Below, piece by piece: positions 1 through 10,125 of a DNA stretch of 64,000 nucleotides. The DNA is taken from contig BGKB01000027.1 of assembly GCA_003116975.1 (NCBI GenBank), positions 428,880 through 492,879 on the forward strand, in the 5' to 3' direction. The translations under genes and the position numbers were made by a program. The notes below the pieces were generated by a model. That model saw only the letters and a list, made by a program, of their open reading frames with translations, was not told where the DNA came from and searched no databases. The DNA comes from Aurantiochytrium sp. KH105. Its lineage: Eukaryota > Sar > Bigyra > Thraustochytrida > Thraustochytriidae. How positions within the stretch are numbered: position 1 is the first letter of the stretch; every line of letters starts with the position of its first letter.

Positions 1-2507
1 GGACGCGCCGAGAGCGGCTCCGCGCAAGTCTGCGATGGGTCATGACCACACTTGACACACGGTCCTGACCTTGCCGATGCCCCTGCAACTACTGCTCCTC
101 CTCCTCCCCCAATACTGGAACCACGTGATCCGCTTCCAGCAGTCGGCGAGGACGGCGCTGCGCCTGGATTGCTAGAAGATGATGGCGACGAGGGTCCGCC
201 CGCACTCAGCATTTTGGACTTCTCGCCCGCTCGTCGAGCCACCGCACCAACGCCGCAGGCCTCGTCTTCCTTGGTCCGCATCTGCAAGAGACGTTTCGCC
301 GTGCCAGGGTGAATCAAGCTCATGGCATCGAAAAGGGCTTGAACACGAACGACTTCCTCCTCAAGCTGCTGCTGCGCGAACTTGCTTCGAATAAGTTCTT
401 CCTTACGGTCGGCAATGTTTAATTGAAGGTTCTCAGCACGGTCCTTTTCATTTTGCAAGGCGGTCTCAAGTTCCGCAATGGCTTCCTTTTGCTGATCACT
501 GTTCACCTCCATGGCAAGAAGCATTTTTTTTTGCGTGTCAAGAGCTTTGAAGAGGTCTCCGCGCGTGTGCAGACCGCCAATTTTGCCAAAGATCGCTTTG
601 TGTTTCCACACACGAAAGAATTGCGACTGCAAAAGACGCTTCTTGCGTCGCTTGAAAGCTGAGAGCAAGACAGCTTGGGCCTCGCGCACCTTGCGCGCTC
701 GCTTCGTGTAAACGTACCAAGCGCGAAAGGGAAGTTGGCGCCTTCGGTAACTAAGGTCGCGCCATTCGTCCACACAGATACGCTTGACTTGCAACTGGAA
801 GCGCGCACGTGTTCGCCAGGCCGCAAAGACCGCCGCTACTTCACGAGTGAGCACGGCGCGCTGCCGATCTCGGATTTGTCGATTCTGCCGCGTAACGAAG
901 TGCCATGCCTGCGTGTACTTTCGAAGAATGAGACGACGGGCAAAGTTCTCGATGACGCGCTCATTATGCTCCACGTCAAAGCGAACGGGGTCCCACACGT
1001 AAGCGACCTTGGCTTCGCTCTGACGAATATGCACGTATTCCTGCCATGCCCGAAAAAATCCCGGAAATCGTCTGACCAAAAAGAAGCGATCGGCGCGCTT
1101 CTTGAGTTGGTTTAGGTCAAAGCAAAGCTCTTCCGACCACGTCTTGAAACAAATACGCTTTGTGTGAAACGCACGTCGCTTGATAATGTAATCACTGGCC
1201 TCGTCACTCAGAAACTTGAGCACATCGGCGCGGCGGATGGCACGTTTGGCATCAGACGCCTCCATGTGGGCAACGGCTTTGGCGTAGCGTTCCTTGTATG
1301 CAGCTTCTACGGCTTTGCGAGAGCGAGTTCCCACGGCTAGACTGAGCCAAGCCTCCATACAGACACGCAGCAAGTTGAGCTCGATTGATTGTTGCAGATC
1401 CTCGGCAGCTTGCAAAACGCGAGACCTCTCGACCCGCGTCGAAATAATGTAAGCGTGCCAGGCGACAAGCGTGCTTTCCTTGGTTTGTTCCTGGCGTCGA
1501 ACATCGAGCTCGCGCATGCGTGCAACAATCTTTCGCCTGCGCCGCATGTACTCGTTGACCTTGTCGCGTACGATCGAGGAACCCTGTCGACCGCGCCATC
1601 GCCGAAGTGCTTGAATCGCACGTGCATAGCGTATTCGCTGCAGGTAGCCTCGCGCTGCAGCTGCAAGTCGAGTGGCCGCAGCCTGAATTTGTTCTTGACG
1701 CAAAATGGCCTCGTGCTCGGTCGTGCTGAGTGCCCGTTCGAGCCGATGAATGGTATCCTGGATGCCGTCCATAACCATGATCATTTCCTCCTTTTCTTCA
1801 CTTCCTTCCTCGGCGGTGACGGGAAATTCTGGTTCTGCGCGCCCGGCTGTCGAGCCGTGAACAGCAGACGCGCATCGTTCGCTCTCAGGAGTCTGGTTGC
1901 AAAGAAGCGCGTTTCCTTGAGCATTCCGTGTTCGCGCTCGTGCTTGGGACATTTGCTGCAATTCGAGGTGATCGAGTCTCGAGAGTACTCCGAGAAGCTG
2001 AGATCTGAGGTCTTCGACAGAGGTCTCTGGCGAAGAGGTCGCGATACTTCCCGTTGAGCCCCTGTCTCGCAAGGAAGTGGATCGGACGAGACGGTTGTTG
2101 GTCGAAAAGTCGGCAAGCTTGCCACCATGTTTGCTTCGAAGGCGATCCTCGCCATCGTCCAAGGCGCCAGCAACAGGGACGCTTCGTGGAAGCTCTCGTC
2201 TGCCTCTGAGCGCCTTCTGAGAGGTGGCGTCCCATTTTGGTCGATCGGCGAGCCGCTCCGCGTACTCGAGCTCCATGGGTGGCAGGAGATGGAGTTGACG
2301 TGGAGACTCTTTGTTGTTTTTGCATTTGCGCATGAGCACTACCTCTTCAAGGGTCTTGCAACTTGGATGGATAGTCGCTCCAGCGGCCGTGACAACTTGG
2401 TGCAGGTGCGTTGGTAGATGCAGATTCTTACGATGCGTTTGTCCACGCCAGCGAGCCGAAGCGCGCTCGTGGCTTCGTCGCCGTCCACCGAGTGGCGTTG
2501 TCTCCAT
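1..2507 (-). CDS. SFI1/IQ-like Trp-repeat coiled-coil protein, 3' part cut by window edge
   Basis: On the minus strand one frame is open without a stop from an in-frame TAA at 2556-2558 to the left edge. The first ATG is at 2507, giving 835 codons with the C-terminus missing. The first ~250 residues are low-complexity. An IQ-like stretch with an A-R-G-Y-L-Q-R core lies near 1625-1680. About ten helical units centred on a tryptophan follow, spaced roughly 25-40 residues (for example A-W-H near 1450 and 915, R-A-W-Q near 1050, A-W-Y near 715, V-W-K near 600). This pattern is typical of SFI1-like centrin-binding repeats, although other IQ/Trp-repeat proteins are possible. Then come a coiled coil (about 280-500), a Ser/Gly-rich segment, and a C-V-K-C-G-H cluster at the edge. 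A role at centrioles or basal bodies is inferred, not shown. Confidence 0.72.
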   Translation of the reverse strand, partial: METTPLGGRRRSHERASARWRGQTHRKNLHLPTHLHQVVTAAGATIHPSCKTLEEVVLMRKCKNNKESPRQLHLLPPMELEYAERLADRPKWDATSQKALRGRRELPRSVPVAGALDDGEDRLRSKHGGKLADFSTNNRLVRSTSLRDRGSTGSIATSSPETSVEDLRSQLLGVLSRLDHLELQQMSQARARTRNAQGNALLCNQTPESERCASAVHGSTAGRAEPEFPVTAEEGSEEKEEMIMVMDGIQDTIHRLERALSTTEHEAILRQEQIQAAATRLAAAARGYLQRIRYARAIQALRRWRGRQGSSIVRDKVNEYMRRRRKIVARMRELDVRRQEQTKESTLVAWHAYIISTRVERSRVLQAAEDLQQSIELNLLRVCMEAWLSLAVGTRSRKAVEAAYKERYAKAVAHMEASDAKRAIRRADVLKFLSDEASDYIIKRRAFHTKRICFKTWSEELCFDLNQLKKRADRFFLVRRFPGFFRAWQEYVHIRQSEAKVAYVWDPVRFDVEHNERVIENFARRLILRKYTQAWHFVTRQNRQIRDRQRAVLTREVAAVFAAWRTRARFQLQVKRICVDEWRDLSYRRRQLPFRAWYVYTKRARKVREAQAVLLSAFKRRKKRLLQSQFFRVWKHKAIFGKIGGLHTRGDLFKALDTQKKMLLAMEVNSDQQKEAIAELETALQNEKDRAENLQLNIADRKEELIRSKFAQQQLEEEVVRVQALFDAMSLIHPGTAKRLLQMRTKEDEACGVGAVARRAGEKSKMLSAGGPSSPSSSSNPGAAPSSPTAGSGSRGSSIGGGGGAVVAGASARSGPCVKCGHDPSQTCAEPLSAR

Positions 2508-2572
2508 CTTTGCCGTCTCCCTTTTCGATGACAATGCGCGTGCGGGTAGATTAGATTATGTCTCAGTGAGCG

Positions 2573-2700
<128 letters not shown>

Positions 2701-2804
2701 CGCAAGCACGCAAGCACGCAAGCACGCAAGCACGCAAGCACGCAAGCACGCAAGCACGCAAGCACGCAAGCACGCAAGCACGCAAGCACGCAAGCACGCA
2801 AGCA
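2701..2804. repeat. (CAAGCACG)n octamer array
   Basis: About 13 copies of an eight-base unit that is two CAAG units with one A-to-C change. The array is continuous with the CAAG array on its left. This suggests a higher-order unit that arose by mutation and was then amplified. Confidence 0.95.
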
Positions 2805-3043
2805 AACGAGCGAGTTGATGAGAGACTGCCCTAAATGGAGAGTACGCACGCCGTGCACACGAGTGCGTGCTGGCTACGCGCTGGCTCCGCACGTACGAAA
2901 GCAAGCGCAGCTCTCGCTTGTCCACGCCAAATCGCGCCAGCAGCCAAGCCAGGCGGCCAGACAAAAAGAGCAATGCAAACCGAGCCACCGCCACTTCTGC
3001 CACTTCTGGCAGTTCGGCGGGCAGACAGGCACAGGCAGACAGG

Positions 3044-3044
3044 C

Positions 3045-3103
<59 letters not shown>
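3044..3103. repeat. (ACAG)n tetranucleotide array
   Basis: About 15 uninterrupted copies of ACAG, preceded by degenerate copies from about 3021. Confidence 0.96.
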
Positions 3104-3272
3104 AGAATCTGGCAGGCTCCTTTGCACCTTTCGTTTGACACCTGCACCTGCCACCCACGGCTCAATGTGAGAGAGCAATCGATCTTGCAGCGCGTGCACA
3201 ATGAGCGCAACGCATTTTTGCGTAACGGATCATTGTAGAATTTTTCTTCTTTGTGGTGATTTTTTTTATTTG

Positions 3273-4107
3273 ATAACCCTGGCTAGCCACATAAAACGGG
3301 ACGAAATTGGGACGAAATCTCTGCTCACGTTATCCGTCTGGGCATGATCAGATCTACACCGCGTGTTATGAAATTGAGCGCAAAGCTAGGTTTCCATGTC
3401 TAGATTACTATACTAAAGTTTGAGATTCTGAAAAGTGTTTTTGATTGAGATTTAGATGAAAGACTGACTTGGCGGCTGCGAGTATAAAGTGGTCTATTTG
3501 GTCAGAATAGGTCTCGTCCCGAAAAACGGGACGAAATTAATTAAGGCTAATATGACTAAGACCCTCTTACTGGAGTTTCGTGTAGTAAATTTAAGAATTG
3601 CGTTGCGCTCGGAGAATTTATTGCTGCGGCGCTCGCACGTCACCATCCTCAAAGGCGTGCGTCATGGCGTGGACGAACTTGCGCTGCCGACCACAGCGCG
3701 AAGAAGGATGATGCGAGAACAGCTGCGGCACGTCTGCTGGGTGATCTCGTCGTTGCGCGTCGCAACGCGACGCCAAGGTAAGGCTATGCAGCCGTCGCAG
3801 CTATCAACGAAGAGCGGTGGTTAGGCTCCCGCTACAATGCCAACAAGTACCCACTTTGCAGATCATGCTTGATCATGTCTACCGGATGAATCTCCCCGAA
3901 AACTTGCATGGCGACGGAGGGGTATCGTGGGAATAAGCATGCCAACGCGCGAGATTTAAATTTGATCTGGGGTATTTCTTTCAATGACTTTTCTGATTTT
4001 TAGATATTTCGTCCCGTTTTTCGGGCCGAGACTACACCCCGTTTCGGCAAAACTATTTCGCCGATGATTTCGTCCCGAAAAACGGGACGAAATTTAGCCA
4101 GGGATAA
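3273..4107. mobile_element. Candidate non-autonomous element with terminal inverted repeats
   Basis: The two ends carry an imperfect 13-base inverted repeat: ATAACCCTGGCTA at 3273-3285 and its inverse at 4095-4107, with 11 of 13 bases matching and a perfect CCCTGGCTA core. Just inside both ends, and within the segment, lies the motif CGGGACGAAAT. It occurs as direct copies at 3297-3318. It also forms 19-base hairpins (CGTCCCG, five A or T, CGGGACG) at 3515-3533, 4010-4028 (one mismatch) and 4071-4089. The block is visibly more AT-rich than its flanks and has no credible transposase, so it would be a MITE-like element. A target-site duplication is not clear. Confidence 0.5.
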
Positions 4108-4193
4108 TGTTTGTCTTTTGGTGCATTGACGTATACGCGAGAGTGAGATGGATCAAAGCGAAAGAGAAAAGAAGTGGAGTAAAGGATTGTAAA

Positions 4194-7100
4194 TCAGGCA
4201 ATATCAAAGACCTTCTTGAGCTTGATGACAAGCTCCCAGTCAGGACGCTGAAGGTCGTTCTTGAAGTTCTCCTTGAGCAAGTCGATCGATTTACGCGTGA
4301 GCTTGGAGACGAGCGCGTTGGTGTGATCAAAGTGACGACCAAAGGTGACGTATGACTGTGCGCTAGTACCCTGGATCTTGACTGCAACCTTGGTGCCGCG
4401 ACCCGAGGTCTGCACGGGGGCGCCATCCTTCTCGATGGAGACAATCTTACCAAGCGAAAGCATCTTGGTCTGGCCCGGGTTGGCGTCGTCCGGAATGAGC
4501 TTGTCCGGGACCACAAGCGGGGTGCCAACCTTAACAATGCCACTCTCGACTTCGACACCAAAGACGAGCGGGTTGCGCTTCATAAAGACATGTTCGGGGA
4601 TGATCTTGAGCACGCACGGGAAGACAGCGTCGGCCTCGATCTCGGTCTTGCGCTCGTTCTTGCACTCCTCAAGATACTTGGTGAAGTGATCAAAGAGATG
4701 GTAGATGATATCGGCCGTGAAGATGCGCACGCCAAGATCTTCTGCCATTTCCTGAGCCTCGCGCGTCACCTTGACGTCGAAAGCGAGAATGCAAGCGTAC
4801 TCCTTTTCGTGCTCGAGCATGATGGACGCGCGGCTGACATCCTTTTTGTGCACGGGGCCAATTTGCACCGAGGCGACCGGAATGTCGCTGGTACGCAGAA
4901 ACTCCATGAGAGCCTCGAGCGAACCGAGCGTGGACGCCTGGACGGAAACGCCGCGGCCCGTCACGGAGACGTTGCCCATGATGTCGGCAACGTCAGCCAT
5001 GACGGCGTCCTTGAGCTCGTCCTCGTCGTCATCATCCGTGAGAAGGAACATGCTGGTGCCGGCGATTGCGTCCTCGAGGTTCTGAGCGGCAATCTTGACA
5101 CCCATGGCCGCACGAAGCTCCTCGTGGTGCACGAATTCGCCCTTGACGCGCATCTCCTTGGCAGGCTGCGGCGTGAGTAATGCTCGAATCTGTGTGACAA
5201 TGGGGCCGTTCATGCCTGCCACAACGATGGTATCGCCACGGCGCAGCTTGCCGTTCATGAGCAAGACATCGACCGTGGTGCCTACACCCTCAATCTTCTT
5301 CACATCGAGGACAGTGGCCTCCATGATGGGCGAGAACATGAGCTGCTCGACCATGAGACGCTGCGTGAGAGTCAAGAGCACCATGAGAAGATCCGGGATA
5401 CCCTCACCTGTGTGAGCCGAGGTGGGAACAAGCGAGACGACTTGCTTGAAGCGCTTGTTCTCGTAGTACAGCTTGGCGTTAAGTCCCTGCTCCATGAGCT
5501 GGGTGATGACCTGCTGCGTGCGAGTCTCAAACTCCGAAAAGACATTCTCGGGCTGCTGCGCGAGAGATTCACGGATGGGTGCGCCGGGCAGCGGCTGCCA
5601 GCCGTAACACCTGTCCACCTTGTTAATGGCACAGACAAAGGGAACGCGCTTGGCGCGGAGCATCTTGATGGACTCGATCGTCTGCTGCTCGAGGCCGTGC
5701 ATAATGTCGACAACAAGTACAGCAACGTTGGCGCTTGAACTGCCGCGGTGGCGAAGGTTGGCAAAGGACTCGTGGCCAGGTGTGTCAATCACGAGCAGAC
5801 CGGGCAGTTTGACATCAATGGACAGATCCTTGTTGAGGCGCTCCGTGATGTTACGCAGGTTGTCCATGGGAAAGTAGGTGGCACCAATCTGCTGCGTGAT
5901 ACCTCCGGCCTCGCCCTCTTGCACGTTGGTACGGCGAATCTTATCGAGCAGCTTGGTTTTACCGGTATCGACATGGCCCATGACAACGCACACAGGCGAG
6001 CGCAGATCGTCGGGGCTTCGGTTCTTGAGGGCCTCACGCATGCGCTCCTCGCGACGTTCGCGGGCGGCCTCGATTTCGCGCTCCTTTTCCATTTCCTTGA
6101 GACGTACGCGTTCTGCACCGGTAAGTTTTGAGTTGTCGTCGTCATCGCTGCTGTAGTCGTCATCATCGTCATCGTCGCTGTCGTCGCTGTCGTACGCCTT
6201 GGAGGTCGTCTTGGTGGCGCCACCCTTCTTGCCCTTCTTCTTTTTCTTCTTGTTGTTCTTCTTTTTGCCTTCGACACGGGTCGGGGCAGAAGGTGCGGCC
6301 GCAGCGGCCTTGCGAATTTCCTCGGCCTCATCCTCGACAACTTCGTCGTCATCGCCCTGAAGTTTGTTGTCCAGCTGCTCATCCAGAGCGTTCTCCCAGT
6401 CGTCGTCGCTGGCATCCCAGTTGTCGAGCAGAGCGTCCTCTTCTGCCTCCTCCTCTTCTTCCTTTTCATCCTCCTTGGTGGCCTTGTCGTCATCGGCGGC
6501 GTCGGCAGTGTCTTCTTTTGCGTCAGCGTCTACTGCTTCTGCTGCTTCTGCTTCGACCTCGGCCTCGGCGGCAGGAGAAGGGGCGGCCTCCTTGGGGGCC
6601 TCGGCGGCGGCTGTCACGGCCTCGGCCTCGTCGTCCTCTGCATCCTCCTCTTGCTGCTCCTCTTGCTGCTCCTTTTGCTGCTGCTGCTGCTGCTGCTGCT
6701 GCTTCTTGTTGTTCTTGCGCTTGCCGTAGACGGGCTTCTGCTTGGCGGGCTCAATGACATTGCCGTCCTCGTCGATCTTGAGGATGCCGGAGTCGATGAG
6801 GCGCTGGCGTGCTGCTGCGGCCTTGGCCTCGCGGGCCTTCTCGGCCTTGGTGACGGCCTTGCCCTCCGCGCGGAGACGCTCCTTGCGCTCCTTGTCCTTT
6901 TGCTTCTTCTTGTCCTTGCGCTCCTGCTCGAGGCGCTCCTCCTCGACGCGCTTGCGCTCGGCCTCCTCCTCGAGGCGCTTGCGCTCGGCCTCCTCCTCGG
7001 CGGCCTTTTCGCGCGCGAGCCGCTCCTGCTCGAGCCTCTCCCGCGCGAGCTTGGCCGCGGCCGAGAGCGGCGCGCCGTCCTTGGCGCCGGCCTGCTGCTG

Positions 7101-7235
7101 CTCGCCGCCGCCGCCGCCCTTCTTCTTCTTCTTCTTGTTGGCCTTCTTCTTGGCGCCGCCGCCGCCCTCGCCGCCGCCGCCCAGCCCCAGCGCCGCCAGG
7201 ATCTTGGCCTGCTCCTCGTCCACGGCGTCGCCCAT
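4194..7235 (-). CDS. EIF5B: Eukaryotic translation initiation factor 5B (eIF5B)
   Basis: This 1,013-residue protein is the IF2-type GTPase that joins the 60S subunit to the 48S complex. The N-terminal ~400 residues are highly charged (Lys-rich, Glu/Ala-rich, a poly-Gln near 177-186, Asp/Ser runs), as in other eIF5B proteins. The G domain follows: G1 G-H-V-D-T-G-K-T near 419, G3 D-T-P-G-H-E near 483 and G4 N-K-V-D near 538. Domains II to IV reach the C-terminus with the usual spacing. The frame continues 60 codons upstream, but the ATG at 7235 (Met-Gly-Asp-Ala-Val-Asp) is the likely start because the upstream residues look like translated untranslated region. No intron is needed. Confidence 0.96.
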   Translation of the reverse strand: MGDAVDEEQAKILAALGLGGGGEGGGGAKKKANKKKKKKGGGGGEQQQAGAKDGAPLSAAAKLARERLEQERLAREKAAEEEAERKRLEEEAERKRVEEERLEQERKDKKKQKDKERKERLRAEGKAVTKAEKAREAKAAAARQRLIDSGILKIDEDGNVIEPAKQKPVYGKRKNNKKQQQQQQQQQKEQQEEQQEEDAEDDEAEAVTAAAEAPKEAAPSPAAEAEVEAEAAEAVDADAKEDTADAADDDKATKEDEKEEEEEAEEDALLDNWDASDDDWENALDEQLDNKLQGDDDEVVEDEAEEIRKAAAAAPSAPTRVEGKKKNNKKKKKKGKKGGATKTTSKAYDSDDSDDDDDDDYSSDDDDNSKLTGAERVRLKEMEKEREIEAARERREERMREALKNRSPDDLRSPVCVVMGHVDTGKTKLLDKIRRTNVQEGEAGGITQQIGATYFPMDNLRNITERLNKDLSIDVKLPGLLVIDTPGHESFANLRHRGSSSANVAVLVVDIMHGLEQQTIESIKMLRAKRVPFVCAINKVDRCYGWQPLPGAPIRESLAQQPENVFSEFETRTQQVITQLMEQGLNAKLYYENKRFKQVVSLVPTSAHTGEGIPDLLMVLLTLTQRLMVEQLMFSPIMEATVLDVKKIEGVGTTVDVLLMNGKLRRGDTIVVAGMNGPIVTQIRALLTPQPAKEMRVKGEFVHHEELRAAMGVKIAAQNLEDAIAGTSMFLLTDDDDEDELKDAVMADVADIMGNVSVTGRGVSVQASTLGSLEALMEFLRTSDIPVASVQIGPVHKKDVSRASIMLEHEKEYACILAFDVKVTREAQEMAEDLGVRIFTADIIYHLFDHFTKYLEECKNERKTEIEADAVFPCVLKIIPEHVFMKRNPLVFGVEVESGIVKVGTPLVVPDKLIPDDANPGQTKMLSLGKIVSIEKDGAPVQTSGRGTKVAVKIQGTSAQSYVTFGRHFDHTNALVSKLTRKSIDLLKENFKNDLQRPDWELVIKLKKVFDIA

Positions 7236-7465
7236 CGTGCGTGCCGCTCGCCCGCTCGCCCTCGCGCCGCCTGCTCGCCGCGCGGATGGATCTGCCGCCG
7301 CCCGCGCAGCCCGGCCAGGAGTGGAGCGCAGAGGAAGCACGCGTGGAGATAGATAGTGGAGTGGCAGACCCGATGAATGGAATGTGTGGAATGGAATGGA
7401 GGAGGCGCACGGCACGATGGACAGACAGCCAGCCAGGGCTAGCTAGTATTCGCAGACAGACAGCC

Positions 7466-7502
7466 TGACTGACAGACAGACTGACTGACTGACTGACTGA
7501 CA
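7466..7502. repeat. (GACT)n array upstream of eIF5B
   Basis: Mixed GACA and GACT units about 230 bases upstream of the eIF5B ATG, probably in its promoter or 5' untranslated region. Confidence 0.85.
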
Positions 7503-7937
7503 GCGGAGAGTGGCCGGGCGAGACGGCTAACTGGCTAGGCACCAGCGGCGGCGAGAGGGGACTTTTATCGCAGTGTGCGGCCGGATAGCCCACTTGCCCG
7601 CGGCGAATGGTTGGCTGCTGGCTGCCTGGCTGGCTGCCTGGCTGGTGCTTGCGGGGGCGGGCGGATACTACAGCGGCAGCAGCGGCGAGGGCGCCCTGCT
7701 GGCCGAGGATCAGATCACGCGGGAGGGGAGGATCGAGAGGAGGGAAAGAGGAACAAGTCGAGCATCAAGGCAAGGGAGAATAGGGGGAGGGATATAGAGC
7801 CTGACGGAAAATGTGCTTGTACAAGCTGCAGGAGCGACAGCCGCTGCAGCAAGTGGAACTCGCTGCCTAGCCTGGTAGGGATGTACGTGTGAAAAGGGCG
7901 GCAGAAAGCCCGACCCGCCCGCATCCCCGCGCAAAAA

Positions 7938-7988
7938 CGCACGCACGCACGCACGCACGCACGCACGAACGAACGAACGAACGAACGC
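7938..7988. repeat. (CGCA)n to (CGAA)n compound array
   Basis: About seven CGCA units are followed directly by about five CGAA units, a compound microsatellite. Confidence 0.92.
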
Positions 7989-8295
7989 CTTGCGAAGGGA
8001 AAGAGAGTCTTGGCACAGCCTGATGTGGGTTGGGGATGGATGTGTCGCATGAGGTCGATGATCATGGACAGGGAAAGGTGCTCTGGCCCCCAATCCCGTC
8101 CGAGGAAAGAGAAAGGAAAAATGGTCGATACAACCAGAGGCACGGCGGGCAGTCCGCGCGCGAGGAGCGAATTTCATCGTCCTCCACGCGCAAAATGCTA
8201 CAGCTACTGCTCCTGCTGCTGCGCTGAGGCGTGCGAGCAGCGAGCTCGCCGTGCCCACAGTCAAATCGACCGCATGAGGGAGTGAGGGGGAATAC

Positions 8296-9263
8296 TTAGC
8301 GGTACGGGGCCTCGGCCTCGAGGTTCTGCGCAATGGCAGGCTCCCAGCGATCACCGTTAGCGAGGAGCTTCTCCTTGTCGTAGATGAGCTCCTCGTGCGT
8401 CTCCGTGGCGAACTCGAAGTTCGGGCCCTCCACAATGGCATCCACGGGGCAGGCCTCCTGGCAGAAGCCACAGTAGATGCACTTGGTCATGTCAATGTCG
8501 TAACGCGTCGTACGGCGCGAGCCATCCTCGCGCATCTCAGCATCAATGGTGATGGCCTGGGCAGGGCAGATGGCCTCGCAAAGCTTGCACGCGATGCATC
8601 GCTCCTCACCCGACGGATAGCGGCGGAGAGCATGCCTGTTTTTAAGAATAAATTGGAAGAGCGAAGAAGAACCGCCAAGGCGCGTCAGGTTAGTCATAAA
8701 AATTCCAGTGAATCGATGTGAGGCCAAAGAGATGCCGAGAATGACCTCGTTGATTTGCTTTGTATATTTGGGACACGTACTCGCCACGGAAACGCGAGGA
8801 AATCGCGCCCTTCTCGAACGGGTAGTTAATGGTGACCTTGGGCTTGAAGTAGTTCTCAGTGCCTGTGCGCGCGCAACAATGCGAGTTTTCAAACGTAAAG
8901 AGATAATGGCGAAAAAAAAAACACGATTGTACAAGGTATTCGGTTCGTCCGTCAGTCAAAATGGTCTGCTCTAGCGCTCTGGCATCGATGGATTCCGCAT
9001 GAAGCAGAGCTATGGCGAGTCGGCGACTTACAAATGATAAGACCGCGGTAGAGCTCGGTCATGAAGAGCGTGCTGCCGGCGCGGTCGATCGCCGTCCAGA
9101 CGGACGTGTTCTCGTCCGCCTCGGCGTGCTCCTTGACGCTCTTCTCCGTGGCAAAGCCGCGCACGGAGCCAGCCGTAGCGGCGGCCCCGCGCAGGCCGGC
9201 GCCCGCCACGGCTGCCCGCACGCCTCCGCGCGCGGCCAGGGTGCGTGCCTGTGCCATCATCAT
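8296..9263 (-). CDS. NDUFS8: NADH dehydrogenase (ubiquinone) iron-sulfur protein 8 (TYKY), three exons
   Basis: This is the complex I subunit of the mitochondrial inner membrane that carries two [4Fe-4S] clusters (N6a and N6b). The exons are complement(9032..9263, 8781..8862, 8296..8635), giving 217 residues, close to the usual ~210. Intron 1 (8863-9031) has a GTAAGT donor and an ACAG acceptor. Intron 2 (8636-8780) has a GTACGT donor, CTAAC/CTGAC branch-like sites and an ACAG acceptor. Splicing restores the conserved N-Y-P-F-E-K ... F-R-G-E-H-A-L-R-R-Y-P block across intron 2. The two cluster motifs [12 protein letters not shown] and [12 protein letters not shown] are intact. The N-terminus is Ala/Arg-rich and fits a mitochondrial presequence. 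Three ATGs stand in a row at the start. Confidence 0.96.
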
Positions 9264-10125
9264 CTTGCTGTGCTGCGCGGCGTCCGCGTTTCCTCTTCCG
9301 CGCGCGCTAAGTGGAGAGCGAGAGTGAGAGCGTCTCCGGCTCGCACAGCCGCGTCCTCGGCCAGCCGTCCACGCACGAAGCCCGCGCGCAAGCCTCTCCT
9401 GCTGCTGCTCCTCGCCGATCTGGCGCCGGCGCCGCGCAGCGCCGCGGGCCTCGCGCCCGCCTTAAGCGGCGCCCCGTTTGCCCGGGTCTGCCGGGTCCGC
9501 GTCTGCTGGAAATCGACTAGGAGTCCCTACCCTGAGCAGAGGCAGACCTCCTTAATGCGGTACCGCGGAGTCGCGGCGGCCGGAATGTGGGACCCAGAGA
9601 CCGTCTCTGTCGCAAGGCGTTGCGGAACCTGAGCAAACTGCTGCTGCTGCTGCTGATCTCCAGCTTTCTGCCCAGACCGCTGCCGCTGCCGAGTTCCGTT
9701 CGTCTGCACGCCGCGGCCTACGCCCGGCAGCCTGCACTTCGAGGCGGACGTCGGCTCTGAAGACCTGCGCGCCGGCGCGTGCAGAAACTGCGCTTGGAGG
9801 GCGTCTTCGTCGGTGACCGACAGGGAGGTCAGCCCAGCCCGCAGCGCCCCGCAGCGCCGCGGTGGGCGGGTCGCCCTCGTGCTCCTCACGTCAAAACATG
9901 TTCCCGGCCGCGTCATCGGCACCGACTCGGCAGGCAGACCTAGCAGCGGTGGCGCGGGGCGCGGCGGCGCAGAGCGGAGTCGCCTCGGACGAGCGGGTCG
10001 AGCGCAGCCGCGGCGGGCCGGCGAGCGAGCAGGGGCGGCGCTGGAGGCGCGGCGAGACTCGGCTGGCTCGCGCGGAGAGCGTGGCGTCGTGGCCTGCACG
10101 CCTTCGGGGGCGGAGGTGAACCAGG
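9264..10125. other. Divergent intergenic region between NDUFS8 and the RCC1-repeat gene
   Basis: GC-rich sequence between two head-to-head genes. Open frames on both strands are Arg/Pro/Ala-rich and match no family I recognise. An upstream exon for the RCC1-repeat gene cannot be excluded. A shared promoter is likely. Confidence 0.5.

Larger units (their letters stand above)
7236..8295. other. Intergenic/5' region of eIF5B with tetranucleotide repeats
   Basis: This region lies upstream of eIF5B and downstream of NDUFS8, both on the minus strand. It contains (GACA/GACT)n around 7452-7502 and (CGCA)n passing into (CGAA)n at 7938-7988. The open frames here are Arg/Ala-rich and repeat-driven, and I see no supported gene. 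Confidence 0.6.

Noticed and set aside
423-1115. Plus-strand open frames at the left edge
   Set aside because: They are shadows of the minus-strand SFI1-like gene, which is open over the whole region and has coherent composition.
3489-3824. 111-codon plus-strand frame inside the MITE-like segment
   Set aside because: It starts across one of the hairpin repeats, has no domain and no transposase motif. Treated as chance.
7710-8471. 253-codon minus-strand frame between NDUFS8 and eIF5B
   Set aside because: Its part inside NDUFS8 is out of frame with the conserved Cys motifs, and the rest reads through a CGCA/CGAA microsatellite.
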